A stretch of DNA of 64,000 nucleotides from Phaeobacter sp. QD34_24. GTDB taxonomy: Bacteria; Pseudomonadota; Alphaproteobacteria; Rhodobacterales; Rhodobacteraceae. Made by a program: the position numbers and the translations under genes. Location of the stretch: NCBI RefSeq assembly GCF_028890115.1, contig NZ_JARCJD010000005.1:1-64000 (forward strand), read 5' to 3'. Shown here piece after piece: positions 53,639-63,582 of the stretch; position 1 is the stretch's first letter; every line of letters starts with the position of its first letter. A model generated the notes under the pieces. That model was not told where the DNA came from. It worked only from the letters and a program-made list of their open reading frames with translations, and did not search any database.

Positions 53639-55039
53639 ATGCCCCCCTCTTCCTCCCCAACGCGAACCGGTGCGATCAGCCGCGTCGATGGCTATTTCTC
53701 GGACGGCGGTTTCCAAAAAGATCTATCCGACTGGGTCGCCTATCCCACCGAAAGCCAGAAACCGGGCAGCGGCCCAGAACTTATGCGCTATCTGGAAGAG
53801 GCGATCCGTCCCAGGTTGCAGGCGGCCGGGTTCACCTGCGAGATCTTTGAGAACCCGGTTCAAGGCGGCGGCCCCCTGCTGGTGGGAGAGCGGATCGAGG
53901 ATCCTGCCCTGACCACCATCCTGACCTATGGGCACGGCGATGTGGTGCGCGGTCAGGTCGATCAGTGGCGCGCGGGGCTGGCACCTTTTGAGCTGACCCA
54001 GGAGGGCGATCGCCTTTACGGTCGCGGCAGCGCCGACAACAAGGGGCAGCATCTGATCAATATCGCCGCGTTGGAGGCGGTTCTGGCCGAACGCGGACAC
54101 CTGGGTTTCAACGTGCGCATCGTGATCGAGATGTCCGAGGAAACCGGATCCGCCGGGCTGGCTGAATTCTTTCGCGCCCAGAAAGACCGGCTGGCGGCGG
54201 ATGTGCTGATCGCCTCGGACGGGCCGCGCCTGCAGCCCGACACACCAACCCTGTTCATGGGCTCGCGCGGCGGGGTGAATTTCGACCTGGTGCTGAACCT
54301 GCGCGACGGCGCCCATCACTCCGGCAACTGGGGCGGTCTCCTGGCGGATCCCGCGATGATCCTGGCCCATGCGCTGGCCACCATCTGCGACCGGCGCGGC
54401 CAGATCCAGATCCCCGAATGGCGCCCCGACAGCCTGACGGATACGGTGCGCGCCGCCCTGGATGGCCTGCCAATCGAAAGCGAAAATGGCCCGCAAGTGG
54501 ACGTAAACTGGGGCGAAGAAAGCCTGACCCCGGCCGAGCGCGCCTTTGGCTGGAACTCCTTTGCGGTTCTGGCGATGCAGAGCGGCGTGCCCGAGGCGCC
54601 GGTCAACGCGATTTCAGGCCATGCAAAGGCCACCTGCCAGCTGCGCTATGTGGTCGGCACCGATCCCGAGGACATCATCCCGGCCCTGCGCAGACACCTG
54701 GACCGTCACGGGTTCCAGGAGATCGAGATCGTCCCGGACCCGGGCGGCCCCTTCAAGGCCACGCGGCTGGATCCGAACCATCCTTGGGTGAAATTCGTGG
54801 CAGGTTCGCTGACCCGTACCGCCGGGAAAGCCCCGCATATCCTGCCCAACCTGGCCGGATCGCTGCCCAACGACTGTTTTGCCGATATCCTCGGTCTGCC
54901 CACCGTCTGGATCCCGCATTCCTATCGCGGCTGCTCACAGCATGCGCCGAACGAACACGTCCTGAAACCGGTTTGCCGGGATGCGCTTGGGCTGATGGCG
55001 GGGCTGTTCTGGGATCTGGCCGACAAGCCGGAAACCTAA
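53639..55039 (+). CDS. M20-family metallopeptidase
   Basis: The 466-residue peptidase/deacylase of the M20 family has zinc-binding marks in order: [10 protein letters not shown] (His, Asp region), [22 protein letters not shown] with the catalytic Glu pair, and SDGPRL. The dimerisation domain carries [12 protein letters not shown]. This resembles the dipeptidase/acyl-amino-acid hydrolase group. ATG start with GCGGAG upstream. It may act on a peptide or N-acyl compound in the same pathway as the neighbouring SnoaL-like protein; that link is only positional. Confidence 0.87.
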   Translation: MPPSSSPTRTGAISRVDGYFSDGGFQKDLSDWVAYPTESQKPGSGPELMRYLEEAIRPRLQAAGFTCEIFENPVQGGGPLLVGERIEDPALTTILTYGHGDVVRGQVDQWRAGLAPFELTQEGDRLYGRGSADNKGQHLINIAALEAVLAERGHLGFNVRIVIEMSEETGSAGLAEFFRAQKDRLAADVLIASDGPRLQPDTPTLFMGSRGGVNFDLVLNLRDGAHHSGNWGGLLADPAMILAHALATICDRRGQIQIPEWRPDSLTDTVRAALDGLPIESENGPQVDVNWGEESLTPAERAFGWNSFAVLAMQSGVPEAPVNAISGHAKATCQLRYVVGTDPEDIIPALRRHLDRHGFQEIEIVPDPGGPFKATRLDPNHPWVKFVAGSLTRTAGKAPHILPNLAGSLPNDCFADILGLPTVWIPHSYRGCSQHAPNEHVLKPVCRDALGLMAGLFWDLADKPET

Positions 55040-55043
55040 AGCC

Positions 55044-57476
55044 CTAGTCGCTGTCCTCCGATGCCGCAGAGGTGTCAGACCCGCCCATCGCCGCGCGGGT
55101 CTGGGCAAACTCCAGCAGCTTGACCTCGATATTGCCATTGATCGAGCCGTCTTCGAACTCTCCGTGCAGGTCGCGCAGACCGGCAGGCAGGCCGGTCAGC
55201 TGTTCGATCGCCTCATCCACATGGGACACCGCGTGGATCTGGAATTGTCCCGCGCGCACCGCCTCGACCACCTCGGGCTTCAGCATCAGGTTGGCCACAT
55301 TGGCGCGCGGGATCACGACGCCCTGCCGCCCCGTCAGTCCCTGGGCCTTGCAGACCGCGAAGAAGCCTTCGATCTTCTCGTTGACGCCGCCGATGGCCTG
55401 CACATCGCCCATCTGGTTCACCGATCCCGTCACCGCATAGGACTGGGAGATCGGCACCTCGGCCAGGGCCGACATCAGCGCACAGAGTTCCGCCAGCGAC
55501 GCGCTGTCGCCTTCGACGCCGCCGTAGCTTTGCTCGAACACCAGGCTGGCCCAAAGGGACAGGGGCGTTTGCGGCACGTAGCGTGCAGCCAGGTAGCCCG
55601 ACAGGATCAGCACCGCCTTGGAATGGATCGGCCCGCCCATCTTGGCTTCGCGCTCGATATCCACCACGCGCCCCCCGCCAACCCGGACCCGCGCGGTGAT
55701 CCGCACCGGCGCGCCAAAGCTTTCATCGCCAAGGGCCGAGACCGTCAGCCCGTTGATCTGGCCGATCTCGCTGCCATGGGTGGAGATCAGGATGGTGCCG
55801 CGCTCGATCATCTCGTGCACGCGATCCCGGATCAGCCCACGCCGTTCCTCGGCCGCCTCGATCGCGCCTGTGACATGCTCTGCCGTGATCGCGGGGGCCT
55901 TTTCCTGGCGGGCGTGGTGATTGCCCTCGCGCAGGATGTCCCAAAGCGTCTCGATCCTGAGGCTCAGCTTTTCCTGATCCGCCGCCAGACGCGCCGCCGC
56001 ATCGACCAGTGCTGCAACGCCATCCGCCGTCACCGGGCGCAGCCCCTCGTCGCGCACCAGGCCGGCAACACGCCGGGCGAAAAGCGCAACACTGTCTCCG
56101 TCGCGTAGCATGTCCGGACCGAATTCGGCGGTGACGCGGAAAAACTTCTCGAAATCGGGATCGAACTCGGTCAGCAGCATGTGCAGCATCCGATCCCCGA
56201 CCAGCACCACCCGCACATCCAGCGGGATCGGTTCGGGCTTCATCGTGGTGGTCGAGATCAGCCCCAGCCGCTCTCCCGCCGTGATCACATGCACCGCCTC
56301 AGTCTCAAGACAGCGTTTCAGTGCGTCCCAGGCCAGGGGTTCGCCCAGAACGCGCCGCGCATCCAGCACCAGAAAACCGCCATTGGCCCGGTGCAGCGCG
56401 CCCGGCTTTACCTGGGTGAAATCGGTCACCAGCACGCCCTGCGTCGCCATATAGTCGATCTGGCCGGTCAGATTGGCAAGCGTCGGCAGGCTTTCCTCCA
56501 CCACCGGTGCGGTTTTGCCCTTGGGATCATGGGTGACCACCACATTCACATGGTAGCGGTGAAAGCGCGGATCTTCCCGCAGCGCCGCCAGCCCGGCTGG
56601 AAACGGATCCTTCGAGCGCCCCAGTTCCAACGACAGGAACAGATCGGCATGAGAGACCAGATCGTCGCGCAGCGCCCGGAAATAGGGGCCAAGCTCGTCA
56701 ATCTCGACAAATCCGCGACAGGCCCGATCCACGGCGGCATCGACGGCAATGCGCGCCATATCCGCATTGAGATGGGTCAGCGCATCGCGCTGCTGGCGCT
56801 CATGCTCGGGCTGATCCAGCAGAAAATCCTCAAGCTCTGCCTGGATGTCCGAGACCGCCACGCGGATCTGGGCGCGTTCCTCTTCGGGCAGTTTCTCGAT
56901 CACCTCGGGTTTCAGGATCTCATCATCGCGCTTGGCCGCCAGCGAAAACCCCATCGGCGTGCTCAGGATCGCAACATTCTGCGCCTCGGCCTTCTGGCGC
57001 AGGGTGTCAAAGGCCTGCTCCCGGCGCGCGTTGAACTCCTGCTCCAGCGCCATGCGCTTGTTCTGGTAATCCTCCGACACCAGAAGCGCCGGAATATGGT
57101 TCGCCAGTTCCTCCAGCAACCGCACCATGGCACTGCGCAGCAAGGGTCCCTGCCCCCGGGGCAGGCAAATCGCATTGGGCTGATCCGCATCGTCGAAGTT
57201 CTGCACATAGACCCAGTCCTTGGGCACCGGGCGGCTAGCCGCCTCTTCCTCCAGCACCCGCAGCACGGCGGATTTACGCCCGCTGCCCCGTGGCCCCTGC
57301 ACATAGAGGTTGAAGCGGCGGTGCTGCATCTGCGCCGAAAGCCGGATTGCCTCCATGCCGCGTGTCTGACCCAGCTGCCCTTCGAGCGGTTCAAGGTCAG
57401 CGGTGGTTTCAAACCCGAGTTCGGCCGGATCGCAGATCCGTCGAAGCGCGTCGGGCGACAAGGCCGTGTCAGACAT
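55044..57476 (-). CDS. LonB-like ATP-dependent protease
   Basis: The 810-residue protein belongs to the Lon-related family with an AAA_32 ATPase. Nucleotide site near residue 60: QGPRGSGRKSAVLR, with Arg before the Lys of Walker A, which is normal for this family. A long helical insertion spans about residues 140-290. The C-terminal Lon protease domain (about 560-770) has the catalytic serine in GVEGDSASLAELCALM and the lysine in GGVNEKIEGFF. A cytoplasmic protease of protein quality control; closest in style to E. coli YcbZ. It converges with the M20 peptidase gene with four bases between them. Confidence 0.9.
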   Translation of the reverse strand: MSDTALSPDALRRICDPAELGFETTADLEPLEGQLGQTRGMEAIRLSAQMQHRRFNLYVQGPRGSGRKSAVLRVLEEEAASRPVPKDWVYVQNFDDADQPNAICLPRGQGPLLRSAMVRLLEELANHIPALLVSEDYQNKRMALEQEFNARREQAFDTLRQKAEAQNVAILSTPMGFSLAAKRDDEILKPEVIEKLPEEERAQIRVAVSDIQAELEDFLLDQPEHERQQRDALTHLNADMARIAVDAAVDRACRGFVEIDELGPYFRALRDDLVSHADLFLSLELGRSKDPFPAGLAALREDPRFHRYHVNVVVTHDPKGKTAPVVEESLPTLANLTGQIDYMATQGVLVTDFTQVKPGALHRANGGFLVLDARRVLGEPLAWDALKRCLETEAVHVITAGERLGLISTTTMKPEPIPLDVRVVLVGDRMLHMLLTEFDPDFEKFFRVTAEFGPDMLRDGDSVALFARRVAGLVRDEGLRPVTADGVAALVDAAARLAADQEKLSLRIETLWDILREGNHHARQEKAPAITAEHVTGAIEAAEERRGLIRDRVHEMIERGTILISTHGSEIGQINGLTVSALGDESFGAPVRITARVRVGGGRVVDIEREAKMGGPIHSKAVLILSGYLAARYVPQTPLSLWASLVFEQSYGGVEGDSASLAELCALMSALAEVPISQSYAVTGSVNQMGDVQAIGGVNEKIEGFFAVCKAQGLTGRQGVVIPRANVANLMLKPEVVEAVRAGQFQIHAVSHVDEAIEQLTGLPAGLRDLHGEFEDGSINGNIEVKLLEFAQTRAAMGGSDTSAASEDSD

Positions 57477-57517
57477 GGATAATTCCCAATCGGTGTCTCT
57501 GAATGCGCTTCAGGGTG

Positions 57518-58180
57518 TCACACTTGCCCCTGCTTCGCCAAGCTCTCTGCCTCGTCCAGAAGGGCGATGACCTCAGCATCCGAAGTTTGCGCGAAATCGG
57601 CGTAAAAGCGACCAATGGCGCCAAAGGGCTGCGGCCTGTGCAGGCAGATCAGCTCATCCACCTCTGCCGCCAAATCCTGCGCCACATCAGGCGGGGCCAC
57701 GGGCACAGCCAGCACCAACCTTGCAGGCTTTCGGGCACGCACCGCCCGGAGTGAGGCGCGCACCGTTGCCCCGGTTGCAATCCCATCATCGATCACGATT
57801 GCCGTGCGCCCCTCGGGCGAAACCTGCCTGCGTCCCTTCAGGTAGAGCTCCCGGCGGCGGCGGATTTCCTCGAGCCGGGGATTGGACATCTCCTCGATAT
57901 CGGACTGCGACAGGTGGAAAGAGCGGGCAATCGCCGCGTTCACGACAATCTGCGGATCATCGCCGTTGACCACGGCGGCTACGGCCAATTCCGGCTGCCC
58001 GGGCGCGCCGATCTTGCGCACCATGACCAGATCCATCGGCGCCTTCAGGGTGCGGGCCACTTCAATCGCCACCGGCACGCCACCGCGCGGCAAGGCCAGA
58101 ACCAAGGGGGCGTCGTAATCCTTGGTGGCAAGGGTCGCGGCCAATGCCTGGCCTGCGTCGCGTCGGTCCTGAAAGATCAC
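57518..58180 (-). CDS. Phosphoribosyltransferase-domain protein
   Basis: The 220-residue protein is of the type-I phosphoribosyltransferase fold with a hallmark PRPP loop VIDDGIATGATVRASLRA and a flavin/hood segment ALPRGGVPVAIEVARTL. GTG at 58180 is chosen because GGGGGAGGA lies just upstream. In bacteria this subgroup is found as stand-alone proteins of uncertain substrate, sometimes linked to stress response or dienelactone hydrolases. It is downstream of, and same strand as, the CobW-type GTPase. Confidence 0.82.
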   Translation of the reverse strand: MIFQDRRDAGQALAATLATKDYDAPLVLALPRGGVPVAIEVARTLKAPMDLVMVRKIGAPGQPELAVAAVVNGDDPQIVVNAAIARSFHLSQSDIEEMSNPRLEEIRRRRELYLKGRRQVSPEGRTAIVIDDGIATGATVRASLRAVRARKPARLVLAVPVAPPDVAQDLAAEVDELICLHRPQPFGAIGRFYADFAQTSDAEVIALLDEAESLAKQGQV

Positions 58181-58243
58181 GGCATCCTCCCCCGCTGCAT
58201 CTCTTCCCACCCCGAAGGGCTGCAGCAGCAGTACCCGGTTGGA

Positions 58244-59155
58244 TCACGACACGCCTTGATCGACCTCAACCCCGCAGGCTGCCGCCCACCAATCGGCGCA
58301 GGCCTGCGCCGTGACCTGCCCCGCAACGCCGATCCCGACCAGATGCGTGCCCTGCACCTCAGCCTCCCGCGTGATGCTGACATTCTGGCCGACGACCTGA
58401 ACCAGCCAGCCCTGACCGTCAGGATCAGCGACAAAACCCTTGACCCTGAACAGCCCTTCGGGGCGCCGCTCCAGCGCCTCTGCCAAAGCGGCGCGGGTCA
58501 GGCTGGCGGGGCCGCTCATGTGCCAATGCATGTAAGCCGGATGCGCACGGACGGGAGACTGAGGCGAGGTCGGCGTTTCAGGTATCGACAGCAGCAAGGC
58601 CGCGACCTGCTCGGCATCGCTTGCCAACACCTGCGCGCTGCGACTGTTTGCCATCAGGTTCAGCGCCAGGGCATCCGGGATCTGATCTGTCTTGCTCAGC
58701 ACCAGGAGATCAGCACAGGCCACCTGATCGCGGATCTGGGTTCCGATCAAGGGATCTCCGGACAGGGCCGCATAGCTGGTGGCATCCACCACGGTCACAA
58801 TGCCGCCATAGCGCAGCTCCGGTTCGGCTACGGCAGCATTGGCGATTTTTGCAGGATCGGCGATACCGCTGGCCTCGATGATCAGATGATCCGGGCGTGG
58901 GCTGCGATCCAGCACATCGGCAATGGCCATGAACAGATCCCCGCCCATGGTGCAGCAGACACAGCCATTGGTAAGCGTCAGCGTGTCCTCATCGGCACTG
59001 TGCAGCAGTTCGGCATCGATATTGATCGCGCCAAAATCATTGACCAGCACCATCAGCCGCGCCCCATGCGGCTCGGCCAATAGCCGGTTGATCAGGGTGG
59101 TCTTGCCCGCGCCAAGGTAGCCCCCGATCACGGTCATCGGCAGGCGGTTATCCAT
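58244..59155 (-). CDS. CobW/COG0523-family GTPase
   Basis: This metallochaperone-type GTPase has 303 residues: Walker A GGYLGAGKTTLINRLL, the family metal motif NGCVCC (CxCC), Walker B-like EASGIADPAKI and the specificity loop SKTD. The C-terminal domain (about 190-290) has the RVKGFVADPDGQGWLVQVVG core. COG0523 proteins deliver Zn, Co or Fe to client enzymes; the client is not evident here, though the zinc- or iron-using amidohydrolase just upstream on the same strand (nine bases away) is a tempting candidate. Confidence 0.87.
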   Translation of the reverse strand: MDNRLPMTVIGGYLGAGKTTLINRLLAEPHGARLMVLVNDFGAINIDAELLHSADEDTLTLTNGCVCCTMGGDLFMAIADVLDRSPRPDHLIIEASGIADPAKIANAAVAEPELRYGGIVTVVDATSYAALSGDPLIGTQIRDQVACADLLVLSKTDQIPDALALNLMANSRSAQVLASDAEQVAALLLSIPETPTSPQSPVRAHPAYMHWHMSGPASLTRAALAEALERRPEGLFRVKGFVADPDGQGWLVQVVGQNVSITREAEVQGTHLVGIGVAGQVTAQACADWWAAACGVEVDQGVS

Positions 59156-59164
59156 TGTGCCAGA

Positions 59165-60793
59165 TCACAGCAGGTGCACCTGGCCACCAAAGACCGTGCC
59201 AAGCACCGGCACATCCTTCAGCGCCTCGGGGTCCACCGCTGTTGGGTCGTCGCCCAGAATTGCGAAATCGGCCTTCTTGCCGGTCTCGATACTGCCGATC
59301 TCGTGATCAAGCTTCAGCGTATAGGCAGCACCCAGGGTGATGGCGTGGAGCGCCTCTGCAACCGTGATCCGCTGTGCCTCTCCCAGGGTACGGCCGCTCA
59401 TGGTCTGGCGGTTGACCGCGCACCAGGCGGTGAACAGGGGCGCCAGCGGGGTCACCGGGGCATCCGAATGGATCGTCATGTGAACACCAGCGTCCAGCGC
59501 CGCGCGGCAGGCATCCATGCGCGTGGCACGGTCCTCTCCTATCGTGGCAGCGGCGTGCTGATCGCCGAAATACCAGATGTGATTGGCAAAGATATTGGTG
59601 CATATGCCCAGTTCGGCGCAGCGCTCGAACTGATCGCGCCCCATCATCTGGCAGTGCTGCAACACATGGCGGTGCCCCTGCCCCGGAGCCCGGCGCAGCG
59701 CGGCTTCGATGGCGGCGATTGACACCTCCGAGGCCTCGTCCCCGTTCACGTGGATATGCATCTGCACGCCTTCTCGCTGCATCACCTCGCACAGCGCATA
59801 GATCTGGTCCGGGGCGGTGTTCCAGATGCCGTTGGGCTGCCCGCCCACGTAGCCCGGCCATTTCACCCGCGCGGTCCAGCCCTGGATCGAGCCGTCGGTC
59901 ATCAGCTTCACCGCCCCCAGGCGCAGCTTGTCGGTGGAGCGGGCGCGCAAAGCCTTGGCGCGTTCCGCGATCTGGTCGGGGGCGGCCCCCATGGTACCCA
60001 GCGCCGGCACGATGCGCAGCGGGAAGGTCTCATCTCCCGTCACCTCCAGCATCACCTCAAGATCACTGTCTTCCATGGTGGAGAAAAGATCCGTTATCGT
60101 AGTGACCCCGGCCCGTTTGGCCACTTCCCCATAGGTGCGGATCGACTGAGCCTGCTGGGAAAGGCTGCGAAAATCGATACCAAGACGACGCATCACCGGG
60201 AACATGGCGGCCATTTCCTGCAACTCTCCGGAGGGCAGGCCATCCGCGGCTTTCAGCACGCCTTCGGCATTGGTTTCCCGCCCGTAGCCTGCCAGTTCCA
60301 AGGCCTTGGAGTTCACGCACATCAGGTGAAAGTTCGAATAGATCACCGCGATGGGTCGCTCAGCACTGACTGCATCCAGATGATGGCGGTTCAAACGCTC
60401 GCTGGGCAGGAAGATCGGGTCGAAACCCCAGGCGATCAGCGGGGCCTCCGGATCCAGGGTTGCGGCGTAATCGGAAAGACCGGAAACCACCGCGCCGATG
60501 TCCGTCATGCCCTGCCACAGCCGACCTTCGGGATCGATGCGATCATGGTATCCCGCATAGGCGTAGTTCCACATCGAACCGGCCATCATATGGGCGTGCC
60601 CTTCGACAAAACCGGGCAGAAGCACCGCATCCTGCAGACGGTCATCTTGGTGCACGGTGCCCCATTGCTGCGCACAAGAGGCATCGCCCACGGCCAGAAC
60701 CCTGCCCTCCTTGACCGCGACATGCGTGGCAACCGGGCGGTTTGGGTCAAGGGTGATGATCTTTTTGGCTTTGAAAACAGTAATATCTGACAT
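59165..60793 (-). CDS. Amidohydrolase family protein (YtcJ-like)
   Basis: The 542-residue enzyme belongs to the amidohydrolase-3/YtcJ group. It has an N-terminal composite domain, EGHAHMMAG near residue 68 (metal-ligand HxH), HIHVNGDEASE and LQHCQMMGRDQFERC in the barrel, THSDAPVTPLAP-type ligand MTIHSDAPVTPL, and a C-terminal LKLDHEIGSIETGKKADFAIL. The start at 60793 is a conserved MSDITVFKAKKIITLDP. Substrate unknown; family members cleave N-acyl or hydantoin-like bonds. A LysR gene and a peptide importer lie divergently, suggesting an uptake-and-cleavage unit. Confidence 0.87.
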   Translation of the reverse strand: MSDITVFKAKKIITLDPNRPVATHVAVKEGRVLAVGDASCAQQWGTVHQDDRLQDAVLLPGFVEGHAHMMAGSMWNYAYAGYHDRIDPEGRLWQGMTDIGAVVSGLSDYAATLDPEAPLIAWGFDPIFLPSERLNRHHLDAVSAERPIAVIYSNFHLMCVNSKALELAGYGRETNAEGVLKAADGLPSGELQEMAAMFPVMRRLGIDFRSLSQQAQSIRTYGEVAKRAGVTTITDLFSTMEDSDLEVMLEVTGDETFPLRIVPALGTMGAAPDQIAERAKALRARSTDKLRLGAVKLMTDGSIQGWTARVKWPGYVGGQPNGIWNTAPDQIYALCEVMQREGVQMHIHVNGDEASEVSIAAIEAALRRAPGQGHRHVLQHCQMMGRDQFERCAELGICTNIFANHIWYFGDQHAAATIGEDRATRMDACRAALDAGVHMTIHSDAPVTPLAPLFTAWCAVNRQTMSGRTLGEAQRITVAEALHAITLGAAYTLKLDHEIGSIETGKKADFAILGDDPTAVDPEALKDVPVLGTVFGGQVHLL

Positions 60794-60817
60794 GAATTAC
60801 TCCCATCTGCCCTTTTG

Positions 60818-60868
60818 GGATAGCCAAGCTTTGACCCGTGGAAAAATGTAATTACTGTCAAGCTATCC
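60818..60868. promoter_or_regulatory. Widely spaced inverted repeat in the LysR/amidohydrolase promoter region
   Basis: GGATAGC (60818-60824) and GCTATCC (60862-60868) are perfect complements separated by 37 bases. Both sides also carry AGCTT(T)GAC related sequence. Consistent with two LysR half-sites, 23 bases before the LysR ATG. Confidence 0.5.
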
Positions 60869-60890
60869 ATTATTGAATGCGGGAAGACAC

Positions 60891-61850
60891 ATGCGATTCA
60901 CGCTGAAACAACTACGCTATTTCGACGCCGCGCTCAGGACCGGTTCCATTGCGCGGGCCGCGGTGGAGATGAATATCTCGCAATCCTCGATCACCGCCGC
61001 CATCGACATGATCGAGCAGACCACCGGTGCGGAACTGCTGCGGCGGCTGCCTGCGCGCGGGATCGTGCCCACCAGCAGCGGCCTCGCGGTCGGAGAGCGC
61101 ATCCAGGCGTTTCTTGAACAATCGCGCATCTTTGAATCGGACCTGATGGCGCTGACGGGCGATCTGTCCGGCACCCTGCGGATGGGATGTTATGCCCCAA
61201 CGGCACCCTATGTCTTGCCGCCGATCCTGAAACGGATCTCTCAGGACTACCCCGCGATCCGGATCGAGTTGAAGGAAGGCGACATGCAGTCGATTGCAGA
61301 GTTGCTGAGTTCTGGCGCCATCGACGTGGCCCTGACATACCGGCGCAACACGCCCGACGCGCAGCCTTTTATCCCGATGTTTCGCGCAACTCCGATTGCA
61401 TTGATCCCGGATATCTCTCCGCTGGCGCAACATCAGGAGGTCGATCTGCAGGATCTGGCGGAATTGCCGATGATCCTGCTGGACCTGCCCGGAACCCGTG
61501 CCTATTTTTGCAGCTTGTTCGAAGCACGCGGATTGCGCCCGAACATCGCGCATACCACCAAAAGCTCATCGGTGCTGCGCGGTCTGGTTGCTGCCAATTT
61601 CGGCTATGGCCTGATGAACATCTGCAGCCCGAACGACCGGGTCGGTCAAAGCGGATACGTGGCGCGCACGATCAGGGGCGATCTGGATTCTCCACAATAT
61701 GGAGTGGCTTACACCGCCGCCTCGCAGCGGTCTGCGATTGTGAAATCGGTCTTGAACTCCTGCCGCGAAGTGGCCGAGCGCGGTGATTTTGATGAGATTT
61801 TATTTGCCAAACCGGAACAGCACGAAAACCCCGCGCCACCCTTCCCCTAA
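60891..61850 (+). CDS. LysR-family regulator of the amidohydrolase/peptide-importer locus
   Basis: The 319-residue LysR protein from ATG 60891 has GGGAAG upstream. The helix-turn-helix (residues about 5-60) reads TGSIARAAVEMNISQSSITAAIDMIEQ, and a substrate domain follows. It is divergent from the amidohydrolase and 97 bases upstream of the importer binding-protein gene, so it could regulate both. The C-terminus is somewhat extended with an EILFAKPEQHENPAPPFP tail. Confidence 0.87.
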   Translation: MRFTLKQLRYFDAALRTGSIARAAVEMNISQSSITAAIDMIEQTTGAELLRRLPARGIVPTSSGLAVGERIQAFLEQSRIFESDLMALTGDLSGTLRMGCYAPTAPYVLPPILKRISQDYPAIRIELKEGDMQSIAELLSSGAIDVALTYRRNTPDAQPFIPMFRATPIALIPDISPLAQHQEVDLQDLAELPMILLDLPGTRAYFCSLFEARGLRPNIAHTTKSSSVLRGLVAANFGYGLMNICSPNDRVGQSGYVARTIRGDLDSPQYGVAYTAASQRSAIVKSVLNSCREVAERGDFDEILFAKPEQHENPAPPFP

Positions 61851-61947
61851 AAAATAGCTCTTTCACCCCTTTAAAAGACTGTTTTCTGCGGGGAGATGGC
61901 AGGACTAGCCTGATTGCAATAGCAAAAATACGATCAGGGAGATCCAG

Positions 61948-63503
61948 ATGAAACTCATGTCACGCCTCTTTGGCGCGGCGGCATTCGCCGCATTGTGCTC
62001 TACCGCCCTGCCCGCCTTTGCAGATGGGGGCACGCTTGTGATCGCCTCCACCCAGGTGCCGCGCCATCTGAACGGAGCCGTGCAATCGGGGATCGCAACC
62101 GCCGTTCCCTCGACACAGATCTTTGCCTCGCCGCTGCGCTATGACGAAAACTGGGAGCCGCAGCCGTACCTGGCAAAAAGCTGGGAGATCTCCGAAGACG
62201 GGCTCAAGGTGACGCTGAACCTGGTGGAGAATGCCACCTTCCACGACGGCAAGCCGGTCACCTCGGAAGACGTGGCCTATTCGATCCTGACCACCAAGGC
62301 GAACCATCCCTTCAAATCCATGTTCGCACCGGTCGAAAGCATCGACACCCCCGATGCCCAGACGGTGGTGATCAACCTCAGCAACCCGCACCCGGCCTTG
62401 CTGTTGGCCCTGTCGCCCGCGCTGGCGCCGGTTCTGCCGAAACATGTCTTCGACGATGGGCAGGACATCAAATCCCACCCGATGAACGCCAAGCCCGTGG
62501 GCTCTGGCCCCTTCATGCTGGAAGAGTTCAAGCCGGGTGAGGCCATCGTGCTGAAGAAGAACCCGAATTTCTTCCTTGAGGGACGCCCCAAGCTGGATGA
62601 GATCATCGTCCGCATCATCAAGGACCCGTCTGCCCTGTTGATCGCAATGGAGAATGGCGAGGCGGACATGTATCCCTTTATGGCCGGCAGCCAGGAGATC
62701 CGCCGTCTTGAAAGGCAGAGCACCTGACTGTCACCGCCGAAGGCTATGCCGCCGTTGGGCCGATCAACTGGCTGGCGTTCAACACCGCTTCTCCGAAACT
62801 CAGCGATGTGCGCGTGCGCCAGGCCATTGCCTATGCGGTGGATCGCGATTTCATCACCAAGGCGCTGCACCGGGGCGTTTCCGCGCCGCAGCGCGGGCCG
62901 ATCATCGAAGGCTCGCCCTTCTTTGATGCCAGCATCCCCGCCTATGACACCGATCTGGACAAGGCGAAGGCCCTGATGGCCGAAGCGGGCTTTGCCGATG
63001 GCATGGAGCTGACCATCGACTACATCCCCGGCCCCAAGGAGCAGCAGCAGTCGATTGCGGAGTACATGAAATCGCAGCTGAAGAAGATCGGTATCGATGT
63101 GACCGTGCGCGCCGCACCCGATTTCCCGACCTGGGCGGGCCGCGTTGGCGGACATGACTTCGAACTCTCCATGGATGTCGTCTTCAACTGGGGCGATCCG
63201 GTCATCGGCGTGCACCGTACCTATCTTAGCGACAACATCCGCCAGGGGGTGATCTGGTCCAACACCCAGCAATACGCCAATGACAAGGTGGACTCGCTGT
63301 TGAATGCCGCAGCCATCGAAAGCGATCCGGAAAAACGCAAAGCGCTTTACTCGGAATTCCAGCAGATCGTGGCGACAGACCTGCCCGTCTACTGGATCAA
63401 CGCGCTGCCCTATCACACGGCCTATGACGCAAAGCTGCAGAACGTGCCCACCGGCATCTGGGGCACCATGCATCCGATGGACATGGTCTCCTGGGGCGAG
63501 TGA
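61948..63503 (+). pseudogene. Dipeptide/oligopeptide ABC binding protein, frameshifted
   Basis: A family-5 (DppA/OppA type) periplasmic binding protein with signal peptide (LFGAAAFAALCSTALPAFA). Part 1, to 62727, is in one frame (ISSTQVP-like start, SWEISEDGLKVTLNLVENATFHDG, GSGPFMLEEFKPGEAIVLKKN). At 62710-62715 (GAAAGG) one A appears to be missing: a fourth A would restore LEKAEHLTVTAEGYAAVGPIN and join the second frame, which continues to 63503 (DVRVRQAIAYAVDRDFITKAL). The corrected protein of 518 residues is of normal length and otherwise undamaged. Either a true frameshift or a sequencing error in a homopolymer. Confidence 0.9.
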
Positions 63504-63582
63504 TCCTCCCTCCACGACACTAAGCACGACGGGCGCCGCACCCATGGCGCCCGCCGCATCCCTTTTGACCTGGACGACTTTA

